Below are positions 48,501 to 56,200 of a stretch of 64,000 nucleotides of DNA, piece by piece. The stretch covers positions 7,192,001-7,256,000 of the forward strand of contig NZ_CP108464.1 of NCBI RefSeq assembly GCF_036226405.1. Direction: 5' to 3'. This DNA comes from Streptomyces sp. NBC_01260. GTDB taxonomy: Bacteria > Actinomycetota > Actinomycetes > Streptomycetales > Streptomycetaceae. Both the position numbers and the translations under genes were made by a program. The notes beneath the pieces are model-generated. The model saw only the letters and a list, made by a program, of their open reading frames with translations. It was not told where the DNA came from and searched no databases. How positions within the stretch are numbered: the first letter of the stretch is position 1; each line of letters opens with the position of its first letter.

Positions 48501-49526
48501 TCAGCGCAGCCGGACGAGGGCGTCGGCGGTGACGGCGTGCACCGGCGGACGCCCGGCGAGCAGTCGCAGCACCTCGTTGACGGCGCTGGTGCCGAGCCGC
48601 TGCCGGCACTCGACGCTGCCGGCCGCCTGGTGCGGGGTGAGCAGCACGTTCGGCAGGGAGCGGAAGGGGTGGCCGACGGGCAGCGGCTCGGCGTCGAAGA
48701 CGTCGATCGCGGCGTCCAGCCGGCCGGTGGTCAGTTCGGCGAGGAGCGCGTCCTCGTCGACCAGCCACGAGCGGGCGGTGTTCACCAGGCCCGCGCCGTC
48801 CGGCATGAGCGCCAGCTGTCCGGCGCCGATCATCCGGTGGGTCTCCTCGGTGACCGGCGCGTGCACGGCCACGATCCGGCTGCCGGAGAGCAGCGTCTCC
48901 AGCGGTACGGACTCCACGCCGAGCGCCTCGGCGTCGGCGTCGGACAGGAACGGGTCGGTGACGCGCACCCGCGCCCCCATCGCCCGCACCAGCCGGATGT
49001 AGGCCCGCCCGGTGCGGGAGGCGCCGATCACCCCGATGTCGCTGCCGTGGATCTCGTGGCGCGGCGGTGCCTCGCTCGCCGCCGCCCAGTCCCGGCCGCC
49101 GCGCAGGGCGTGGTCGAAGCGCTGGATGCGGTGGAGCAGCGAGAGGGTGAAGGCGAGTGCGACCTCGGCGACCGGGCGGGCCATCTCGTCCCCGGCCTGG
49201 GTGACCAGGATGCCCCGCCTGAACACGTCCTCGGTGACGTAGGGCGCGACCGCCGAGCCGGTGTGCGCGACCAACTCCAGCCGGTCCGCGTGGGCCAGCA
49301 GCCCGGCGTCGACCTTGGGCGCCCGCCACGAGGTGATCAGTGCGCGGGCGCCGGGCAGCGCGGCGGCCACCGCCGCCCGGTCCGCGTGGTCGTCGATGAC
49401 CGTGAGCCGTGCGGCCCGCTCCAGCTCACGCCATACCTCGGCGGTGAAGAACTGGGCGCGCAGGTGCGGCGGTACGGCGACGACCACCCGGGCGGAGCGG
49501 TCGGTGGATTCAGGAGAGCCAGGCAT
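48501..49526 (-). CDS. D-2-hydroxyacid dehydrogenase family protein
   Basis: NAD(P)-dependent 2-keto acid reductase / 2-hydroxyacid dehydrogenase, 341 residues. The nucleotide-binding loop is [12 protein letters not shown], with serine in place of the second glycine of GxGxxG. The catalytic Arg is in VNTARSWLVDE and the catalytic His in LTPHQAAGS. The start ATG 49526 lies 17 bases inside the upstream DapA-like gene and has GGAG 7 bases before it, so the two are coupled. It may reduce the keto-acid product of the lyase (inference). Confidence 0.9.
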   Translation of the reverse strand: MPGSPESTDRSARVVVAVPPHLRAQFFTAEVWRELERAARLTVIDDHADRAAVAAALPGARALITSWRAPKVDAGLLAHADRLELVAHTGSAVAPYVTEDVFRRGILVTQAGDEMARPVAEVALAFTLSLLHRIQRFDHALRGGRDWAAASEAPPRHEIHGSDIGVIGASRTGRAYIRLVRAMGARVRVTDPFLSDADAEALGVESVPLETLLSGSRIVAVHAPVTEETHRMIGAGQLALMPDGAGLVNTARSWLVDEDALLAELTTGRLDAAIDVFDAEPLPVGHPFRSLPNVLLTPHQAAGSVECRQRLGTSAVNEVLRLLAGRPPVHAVTADALVRLR

Positions 49527-50574
49527 CGAGGTGCTCCGCAACGAAGGCGTCATCGGTCAGCCAAGGGTAGGCCGCGGCCACCCGGGTGATCTCCTCGGCC
49601 TGTCCGGGGGAGAGCGTCTCGGCCGGGTCCAGGCAGCGGATGTTCGCCAACAGGCCCTGGCGGCGCAGCACTTCGTGCACTCCGGCGATACAGCCGCGGA
49701 ACGCGCCCCGTACGTCGAAGACCGCGCTGTTGGCGTCGGTCAGCTCGGTGCGGCGGGCCAGGCAGCGGACCATCGCCGCGTGGTCCCCGGCGCGGGCCAG
49801 GCGGACGTCGTCGAGCAGGGTCACCGCGGAGCTCGTCCACACCGCCCACTGGCCGAGCAGTCCGCCCGCGAACCAGCGCTGCGGGCCGTTCGCCGTCCCG
49901 TACGGGGTGAGCAGGTCGCCGACGATGTCGTCGTCGTTGCCGGTGTACAGCGCCACCTCGCCGGCCCGGTCCGCGGTGGCCACGGCCCGTACGACATCGG
50001 CGGTGCGGTAGCGGTCGAACGGGGCGATCTTCACGGCGGCCGTGTTCGGCAGATCGGTGAACGCCGACCAGAAGCCGGGTGACAAGTACCGTCCCCCGAC
50101 GGCCTCCTGGAGGTAGAAGCCGATCACCGGAAGGACCTCGCCGACCGCCCGCGCCCGTTCCAGCAGCCCCTTCTCGTCCGCACCGGGCACGGCCGGGCTG
50201 AGCAGCACCGCGTCGTAGCCGAGCTCGGCGGCGGTGGTGGCCTCGGCGACGGCCTGCGCGGTGTAGCCGCAGGCGCCGGCGACCTTGACGAACGGGCGGC
50301 CGGCCTCGGCGTCGATGGTCTCGGCCGCGAGCTCCAGGACGGGCCGGAACAGGCCGACTCCCGGCTCGCGGATCTCGAACTGCGTGGTGTGGACGGCGAC
50401 GGCGGCACCGCCCGCCCCGGACGCCAGGTAGTAGCGGGTGAGCGCGCGCTGCCGACGTTCGTCGAACGTTCCGTCCGCGTGCAGCGCGAGCGGGTGTGCG
50501 GGTATCGCGGCGCCGCGGGCGAGCAGCTCCAGCGCGGGCGTGGACGGGAGGGAAGGTGTGGAGGGAGTGGACAT
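49510..50574 (-). CDS. DapA-like (dihydrodipicolinate synthase/KDG aldolase family) lyase
   Basis: Schiff-base TIM-barrel lyase or dehydratase of 354 residues. The active lysine is in AAVKIAPFDRY and the conserved tyrosine in IGFYLQEAVGG. The usual GTTGE loop reads HTTQF: the paired threonines are kept but not the flanking residues. So it is not a true DapA and probably acts on a 2-keto acid. It sits between epimerase-like and hydroxyacid dehydrogenase genes. Confidence 0.85.
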   Translation of the reverse strand: MSTPSTPSLPSTPALELLARGAAIPAHPLALHADGTFDERRQRALTRYYLASGAGGAAVAVHTTQFEIREPGVGLFRPVLELAAETIDAEAGRPFVKVAGACGYTAQAVAEATTAAELGYDAVLLSPAVPGADEKGLLERARAVGEVLPVIGFYLQEAVGGRYLSPGFWSAFTDLPNTAAVKIAPFDRYRTADVVRAVATADRAGEVALYTGNDDDIVGDLLTPYGTANGPQRWFAGGLLGQWAVWTSSAVTLLDDVRLARAGDHAAMVRCLARRTELTDANSAVFDVRGAFRGCIAGVHEVLRRQGLLANIRCLDPAETLSPGQAEEITRVAAAYPWLTDDAFVAEHLDAWLS

Positions 50575-50582
50575 GGAGTGGA

Positions 50583-51611
50583 TCAGAACCTTCCGTCACG
50601 TACCTGGAACTTGGTGGGCTTGCCGGACAGCGGCAGCCCGCGCCGCAGCCAGTCGGCCTGCCACTCGACGAGAGTGCGCAGCGCGACGTCCGGGTAGCCG
50701 AAGAGGGCGTGGCAGCGGCTCGCGTCGGAGAGCAGCGCGGTGGGCGCCTCCGTACCGGCGAGGACCGGCTCCCGGTCGAACTCCTCGCCGAACCACTGCG
50801 CGATGCGGCGTACCGAAGCGGTCTCCGGGCCGGTGAGGTTGAGGGTGAACGCCTCGCCGTCGGTGGCGTGCAGCAGCGAGCGCAGCGCGACCTCGTTGGC
50901 GTACCCCTGCCACACCACGTTGGCGTGGCCGGTCGTCACATCGACCGGCTCGCCGGCCTGCACGCGGTACGCGATGTCGGCGAGGACCCCGTAACGCAGG
51001 TCCACGGCGTAGTTGAGGCGGATGTTGGCGACCCTGGTGCCGAGGGTCAGCGCCGCATGGCCGAAGATCCGTTCCCGGCCGAGGCACGACATGGCGTACT
51101 CGCCGACCGGGCCGACCGGGTCGGTCTCGGTGCAGCCGCCCGAGGAGACCTGCACCAGCGGGTACACGTTGCCGGTGGAGAACGCGGTGATCCGCGAACC
51201 CGACCAGCGGCGGGCCACCCGGTCCGGCATCGCGGCGTTCACCGCCCAGGCGAGCGAGGGCGCCCCGGCGGAGCCGAACTTGGCGCCGACCATGAAGACG
51301 ACGTTCCCGGCATCGGGCAGCCGGGTCAGATCGGCGGCCGGGTCCATCAGGTCGAAGGCGACCGTGCGGACCCCTGTGGCCTCCAGCTCGTCGGCTGCGG
51401 CCTTGTCGGACCAGCGGGAGACCGCGTACACGGTCACATCCGTGCGGCCCGCGGCGTCCAGTGCGCGGCGGGCCAGCCGGCACAGGCTGGGCCCCATCTT
51501 GCCGCCCGCACCGAGGACCAGCAGATCGCCTTCCAGGCGGCCGAAGTCGGCGACGAGCGCGGGGGAGGGGGTGGCGAGCCGCTCTTCGAGTGCGGCCTCA
51601 TCGGTGAACAT
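50583..51611 (-). CDS. NAD-dependent epimerase/dehydratase (extended SDR-like)
   Basis: A 342-residue Rossmann protein with an N-terminal leader, then the dinucleotide motif LLVLGAGGKMGPSL (GxGGxxG). FSTGNVYPLVQ and EYAMSCLGRERIF occupy the catalytic Ser/Thr and Tyr positions, though YxxxK reads YAMSC, so chemistry may differ. The nucleotide-sugar-like C-terminus has SRCHALFGYPDVALRTLVEW. ATG 51611 lies 8 bases after the permease stop; the open frame further upstream is a permease shadow. Confidence 0.8.
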   Translation of the reverse strand: MFTDEAALEERLATPSPALVADFGRLEGDLLVLGAGGKMGPSLCRLARRALDAAGRTDVTVYAVSRWSDKAAADELEATGVRTVAFDLMDPAADLTRLPDAGNVVFMVGAKFGSAGAPSLAWAVNAAMPDRVARRWSGSRITAFSTGNVYPLVQVSSGGCTETDPVGPVGEYAMSCLGRERIFGHAALTLGTRVANIRLNYAVDLRYGVLADIAYRVQAGEPVDVTTGHANVVWQGYANEVALRSLLHATDGEAFTLNLTGPETASVRRIAQWFGEEFDREPVLAGTEAPTALLSDASRCHALFGYPDVALRTLVEWQADWLRRGLPLSGKPTKFQVRDGRF

Positions 51612-51619
51612 ATACCTGG

Positions 51620-52567
51620 CTATCCCTTGATTCCGGACGCGGTGACGCCCTCGGTGAAGTAGCGCTGGCCCACCATGTACGCGGCGAAGATGGGCACGAA
51701 CGCGATGACGGAGCCGGAGAGCACCACGTTGAGCGGCACGTTCTGCTGCTGGAGCGAGGCGATGCCGACGGTGAGGGTGCGCATGTCGGTGGACTGGCCG
51801 ATCACCAGTGGCCACAGGAAGTCGTTCCAGTGCCACAGGAAGACGAAGACCCCGAGCGTGGCGAGGATCGGCTTCAGCAGCGGCAGCACGATCCGGTAGA
51901 AGATCTGCCACTCGCTGCACCCGTCGAGGCGGGCCGCCTCGAAGAGTTCGTCCGGCAGTCCCTGGATGAACTGCCGCATCAGGAACACCGCCTGGGCGTT
52001 GGCCAGGGTCGGCACGATCAGTCCCCAGTACGTGTCGACGCCGCCGAGCTTCGCGATCATCGCGAAGGTCGGGATCATCGTGACGTGATACGGGACCATC
52101 ACCATCGACAGGAACGACCAGAACATGGCCTCCCGGCCCGGGAAGCGCTTCTTGGCGAACGCGTACCCGGCGAGCGAGGCGAGCAGCAGCACGCCGACGA
52201 CCGAGACGACCGAGTACATCAGCGTGTTGAACAGCCAGCGCGGCACGTCCTGGGCGCCCATGACGGTGTCGTACGCCTCGCCGGTCAGCGGCCAGGGCAG
52301 CAGACTGCCGGGGAAGTCGACCGCGGCGGACGGCTTCAGCGAGAGCACGACCATCGCGTAGAACGGGAAGACCGTCACGATCGCGGCGAGCGTCAGCAGT
52401 GCGCCGCGCGCGAGCCGGCCGGTCCGGGTGGAGCGCATTCCGTACGGGACGGTGTCCTGCTCGGAGAGCTTGCGCAGCTTGCGTTCGGCCCGGCGCGCGG
52501 CCCGGTCCGGGGGCGCGGAGGCCTTGCGGACGGGCGGGGCCTTCATCTCTTCGGGTGCTGCGGTCAT
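51620..52567 (-). CDS. Carbohydrate ABC transporter permease (MalG type)
   Basis: Inner-membrane channel subunit of a CUT1-type sugar importer. It is 315 residues with a basic cytoplasmic N-terminus and about six membrane segments starting at about residue 54 (ALLTLAAIVTVFPFYAMVVL). The ATPase-docking EAA loop is EAARLDGCSEWQIFYRIVLP. ATG 52567 has AAGGA at proper distance; GTG 52573, overlapping the upstream stop, is an alternative. Confidence 0.94.
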   Translation of the reverse strand: MTAAPEEMKAPPVRKASAPPDRAARRAERKLRKLSEQDTVPYGMRSTRTGRLARGALLTLAAIVTVFPFYAMVVLSLKPSAAVDFPGSLLPWPLTGEAYDTVMGAQDVPRWLFNTLMYSVVSVVGVLLLASLAGYAFAKKRFPGREAMFWSFLSMVMVPYHVTMIPTFAMIAKLGGVDTYWGLIVPTLANAQAVFLMRQFIQGLPDELFEAARLDGCSEWQIFYRIVLPLLKPILATLGVFVFLWHWNDFLWPLVIGQSTDMRTLTVGIASLQQQNVPLNVVLSGSVIAFVPIFAAYMVGQRYFTEGVTASGIKG

Positions 52568-52569
52568 GG

Positions 52570-53475
52570 TCACTGGTCCTTCCCGATCACGAGCCGCTGG
52601 ATCACCGCGACGACCACGGTCAGCACGAAGAGCGCGACACCGATGGCGGAGGCGTAACCCAGGTCGAAGTACTTGAAGCCCGCGTCGTAGAGCTGGAAGA
52701 CGAGCGTGTAGCTGGCGTTGGCGGGCCCGCCGCCCGTCATGGTGTAGACGGCGTCGAAGACCTGGAACGAGGCGGTCGTCTCGATCACGGCGAGGAAGAA
52801 CAGGGCGGGCTTGAGCTGCGGCAGCACGATGTAGCGGAACCGCTGCCAGGGGCCGGCCCCGTCGGTGAGGGCGGCCTCCTCCAGCTCGCGCGGGATGTCC
52901 TGCATCCGGGCGAGCAGGATGAGCATCCCGTAACCGAAGCGGGACCAGACGCCGACGAGCGCGAGCGCGGGAAGCACCAGCACGTCGTCGGAGAGCCAGG
53001 AGCCCTCGGACATCCCGAACCAGCCCATCAGGGTGGACCACGGGCCGCCGGTCGAGAAGATCCAGACGAAGACGGTGGCGGCCAGCACCAGCGAGGTGAC
53101 GACCGGCAGGAAGAACACCGAACGGAAGAACTTGGCGCCGCGGAACGCGCGGCGGGTGATCAGCGCCAGGGACACCGACGCGATGAGCGTGCCCGGCACG
53201 GCGATCACGGTGTAGAGCACCGTGACCTTCAGCGCCTGCCAGAACAGCGGGTCGGCCCACAGGCGGGTGAAGTTGTCGAGCCCGATGAAGCTGCCGCCGC
53301 CGGTGAGGGAGTAGTCGGTGAAGCTCATCAGCACGCCGGCGACACCCGGACCGAACCGGAAGGCGAGGAAGAGCAGGAAACAGGGGAGGACGAAGAGCAG
53401 GCCGATCCGGGCCTCGCGGCGCGCCTGCGGCCCGCTGCGACGGCCCCGGCGGGTGGGTTCCGCGACGACTGCCAC
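52570..53475 (-). CDS. Carbohydrate ABC transporter permease (MalF type)
   Basis: Partner permease of 301 residues with six membrane segments, the first being IGLLFVLPCFLLFLAFRFG, and the EAA loop EEAALTDGAGPWQRFRYIVL. The GTG start 53475 is preceded by AAGGAG with 7-base spacing. No ATP-binding subunit gene lies in the cluster; Streptomyces CUT1 systems commonly share the ATPase MsiK encoded elsewhere. Confidence 0.94.
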   Translation of the reverse strand: MAVVAEPTRRGRRSGPQARREARIGLLFVLPCFLLFLAFRFGPGVAGVLMSFTDYSLTGGGSFIGLDNFTRLWADPLFWQALKVTVLYTVIAVPGTLIASVSLALITRRAFRGAKFFRSVFFLPVVTSLVLAATVFVWIFSTGGPWSTLMGWFGMSEGSWLSDDVLVLPALALVGVWSRFGYGMLILLARMQDIPRELEEAALTDGAGPWQRFRYIVLPQLKPALFFLAVIETTASFQVFDAVYTMTGGGPANASYTLVFQLYDAGFKYFDLGYASAIGVALFVLTVVVAVIQRLVIGKDQ

Positions 53476-53534
53476 GGGGATCTCCTTGCGGTACGGGGGG
53501 ATTGCGGTGGATCGGGGGATGTGCCCCCGGGGGG

Positions 53535-53576
53535 TGCGGGGCCGTGGTCCGGGTTCGGCCGGACCACGGCCCCGCA
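53535..53576 (-). terminator. 18-bp hairpin between solute-binding protein and permease genes
   Basis: TGCGGGGCCGTGGTCCGG (53535-53552) is perfectly complementary to 53559-53576 with a 6-base loop, directly after the binding-protein stop. Such hairpins often protect the binding-protein mRNA and lower permease expression, or act as partial terminators. Confidence 0.8.
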
Positions 53577-53580
53577 ACGG

Positions 53581-54837
53581 TCAGCGGCCGAGCATCGCCT
53601 GCGCGGCCTTCTGCGCGGCGTTCAGCGCGTCCTGCGGGCTCTTCTTGCCGAGCAGCGCGGCCTGGATCTCCGGGGCGAGCACGCCCTGGACCTCACGCGC
53701 CTTGTCCTGGAGCGGGCCCACGTCCATGCTCGGCAGGGTGGCGCCGACGGCCGTCTGCAGAGCGTCGTCCGGGTACAGGTCGCCGCCGGACTTGCGGGCC
53801 GGGAAGTAGCCGGCGGCCTTCTGCAGTCCGGCCGCGTTCTTCGACTCGGCGACGAAGTTCAGCCAGTCGCCGGTGTTCTTCTTGTCGGCGCCCTTCAGCA
53901 TCGACAGGGCGCCCACGGTGCCGTATCCGACCGACGCGGTGTCCCTCAGTGGCGGCTGGACGACGATGTTCTCCTTGCCCCAGAAGGGCTCGACGTCCGC
54001 CGGGGTGTTCTGCCAGGTGCAGGCGACCTTCCCCTTGGCGGTCGGGGTCTGCTCCAGCTTCGGGGTGGTCGTGACCAGGTCCCGGTCGGTGTAGCCGCCG
54101 TCGACGAGCTTCTTCAGGTACGTCAGGGCCTTGACGCCGGCCGCGTCGTTGAAGGTGACGTTCTTGCCGTCCTCGGAGAAGACGTCGCCGCCGGCCTGCC
54201 AGAGCAGCGGGTAGAAGGTCATGTTCAGTGTCTGCTGGGTGTCACCGCTGTAGCTGGTGGCGTAGTAGCCCTTCTTCTTCAGCTTCGGGGCCAGCGCCTG
54301 AAGATCCGCCCAGCTCGACGGGTAGGTCTTCTCACCGATCGCGGCGAACACGCGCTTGTCGCAGATCAGCGGGTTGGCGCTGGTCAGGATCGGAGTGGCG
54401 ACCGGCTTGCCGTCGACCGTGACGGACTTCAGCGCGAAGTCGGTGTAGTCCGACTTGGCGGAGGCCGGCATGTACTCGTCGGCCGGGACGATGTTCTTGG
54501 CGTACTTCGGCAGCTGGTCCGGGATCAGGTAGACCGCGTCGGGGCCCTTGCCGGAGGCGATCGCGGTGGCCAGAGCGGTGTCGCGGTTGGCCCACGGGAA
54601 GGTCTCCACCTTCACCTTGACGCCTTCGTGCTTGTTCTCGAACGCCTTGACCAGGCCGTCCCAGTAGGCCTTGTTCTTGGCCTCGTCGAAGATGACCGGG
54701 TAGGTCCACATGGTCACGGTGTTGTCGTCGCCGCCGCTGCCGGAACACCCGGCCAGCACACCGGCGGCGAGCGCGGTGGCCAGAACGGGGGCGGCGAGGG
54801 CGCGGACTCTGGAACGGCGGGTGAGCAGACGGGACAT
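53581..54837 (-). CDS. Extracellular sugar-binding lipoprotein
   Basis: Solute-binding component of the ABC importer, 418 residues. The lipoprotein signal peptide ends LAAGVLAGCSGSGG with lipidated C31. The body is family 1 (FENKHEGVKVKVETFPWANR, DAVYLIPDQLPKYA). ATG 54837 has GGAGG 8 bases upstream; an upstream start is not supported. The ligand is probably an oligosaccharide or sugar acid related to the adjacent enzymes (inference). Confidence 0.94.
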   Translation of the reverse strand: MSRLLTRRSRVRALAAPVLATALAAGVLAGCSGSGGDDNTVTMWTYPVIFDEAKNKAYWDGLVKAFENKHEGVKVKVETFPWANRDTALATAIASGKGPDAVYLIPDQLPKYAKNIVPADEYMPASAKSDYTDFALKSVTVDGKPVATPILTSANPLICDKRVFAAIGEKTYPSSWADLQALAPKLKKKGYYATSYSGDTQQTLNMTFYPLLWQAGGDVFSEDGKNVTFNDAAGVKALTYLKKLVDGGYTDRDLVTTTPKLEQTPTAKGKVACTWQNTPADVEPFWGKENIVVQPPLRDTASVGYGTVGALSMLKGADKKNTGDWLNFVAESKNAAGLQKAAGYFPARKSGGDLYPDDALQTAVGATLPSMDVGPLQDKAREVQGVLAPEIQAALLGKKSPQDALNAAQKAAQAMLGR

Positions 54838-54911
54838 GAGGTGGTCCTCCGGGAACCTGAGGCGGGGCGGGGAAGAGGGCCTGGTCCGAACGACTGGCCC
54901 TTCAGGGGATG

Positions 54912-56168
54912 TCACGTGGCCGGGACCGTCTGGACGGTGCCGGTGTGCCGGGCGCGTTCGGCGGCGAACGCCGCGAGATGGCTGCCGAGCGAGGTGGCGG
55001 GGCCGGAGCGGACGGCCCCGGCGTCACCGGTGGCGACGGCGGTGACGAACGCCTCGACGAGTGCGGCGTCCCCGCCGCCGTGCCCGTCGGCCGCGTTCGA
55101 ACCGGACGCGCCGATTTCGTGGACGGTGGACTCGCCGGTCCGGAAGTCCTGCACCGTGACCCGCTCACCGTCGCCGATGAGCCAGCCGTGCGAGCCGAAG
55201 ATCCGGGTCTGGCGGTGGGTCTGCTCGGTGAACGCGACCATCTGGAAGGTCGCGGTCACCCCGTCCGTCAATTGCATGGCGAGGACCTGGTGGTCCACCA
55301 CGTCGTTGTCACTGCGGTACGCGCAGACCCCGTAGGGGCCCTCGCGCAGGGCCCGCACGAGCCCGGCCTCGTCGGTCGCCTCGGTGACATGGGTGACCGG
55401 CCAGACCGCGCCCTTCTCGCGCAGCGTCGGCATGTACAGCTTCAGCGCGCTGTACGGGCAGCCGGACTCGACCGCACAGTCGAGGCAGCGGTCGGCGGAC
55501 CCGGCCGGGGCGTTCTCGGGCCGGAAGTGCTTCAGTCCGCCGAAGCCGGTGACCTGCTCGATCCGGCCGCCCATGATGTACGTGATCCAGTCCAGGTCGT
55601 GACAGGACTTGGCGAGCAGCATCGGGGAGGAGTCCTTCTCGCTGCGCCAGGGCCCGCGCACATAGCTGTGGGCGTAGTGCCACCAGCCGACCGGCTCCAG
55701 ATGGTCGAGCGAGACGAGCTGCCCGAGCACACCGGAGTCCACGACGTCCTTCACCAGGTCGGTGTACGGGGTGTACCGCATGACGTGGCAGACGGCGAAC
55801 AGCACCCCGGCCCGCTCCACCCCCTCGACGATCCGCCGGGTCTCCTCCTCGGTCGGGGCGAGCGGCTTCTCGGCGAGGATCGCGTAACCGGCCCCGGCCA
55901 GCGCCAGCACCGGCTCCACGTGGAAGCGGTCCTGGGTGGCCACGATGACGGCGTCGGCGATGCGGTTCTCGACGAGCGGCCGCCAGTCGTCGAATTCGAC
56001 GGGTGCGCCGGCGGCGGCCCGCGCCGCGGGGCGCGGATCGGCGACGGCGACGAGTTCGGCGCGCTCCGGGTGCGCCTTGATCCACTCGGCGTACGTCAGA
56101 CCGCGGTTGCCGGCGCCGACGAGTGCGACGCGTACGGGCCGGCCGGTGATCGGGGTATGCGTGGACAC
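54912..56168 (-). CDS. Gfo/Idh/MocA-family oxidoreductase
   Basis: NAD(P)-dependent sugar dehydrogenase family, 418 residues. The nucleotide motif is VGAGNRG (17-23), followed by EKPLA (E100-K101-P102) and a catalytic His in SCHDLDWI. A Cys-rich insertion RCLDCAVESGCPYS near 225-238 could bind metal. GTG 56168 overlaps no gene; the frame extends upstream only as a shadow of the beta-helix gene. It may carry out the first oxidation of the imported sugar (inference). Confidence 0.9.
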   Translation of the reverse strand: MSTHTPITGRPVRVALVGAGNRGLTYAEWIKAHPERAELVAVADPRPAARAAAGAPVEFDDWRPLVENRIADAVIVATQDRFHVEPVLALAGAGYAILAEKPLAPTEEETRRIVEGVERAGVLFAVCHVMRYTPYTDLVKDVVDSGVLGQLVSLDHLEPVGWWHYAHSYVRGPWRSEKDSSPMLLAKSCHDLDWITYIMGGRIEQVTGFGGLKHFRPENAPAGSADRCLDCAVESGCPYSALKLYMPTLREKGAVWPVTHVTEATDEAGLVRALREGPYGVCAYRSDNDVVDHQVLAMQLTDGVTATFQMVAFTEQTHRQTRIFGSHGWLIGDGERVTVQDFRTGESTVHEIGASGSNAADGHGGGDAALVEAFVTAVATGDAGAVRSGPATSLGSHLAAFAAERARHTGTVQTVPAT

Positions 56169-56200
56169 GGGGAATCCCTGGTACTCGATGGGCGGGGTGG

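Noticed and set aside
52399..55335. 978-residue rightward open frame over the ABC transporter genes
   Set aside because: Antisense shadow of two permeases, the binding lipoprotein and part of the Gfo/Idh gene, all of which have clear motifs.
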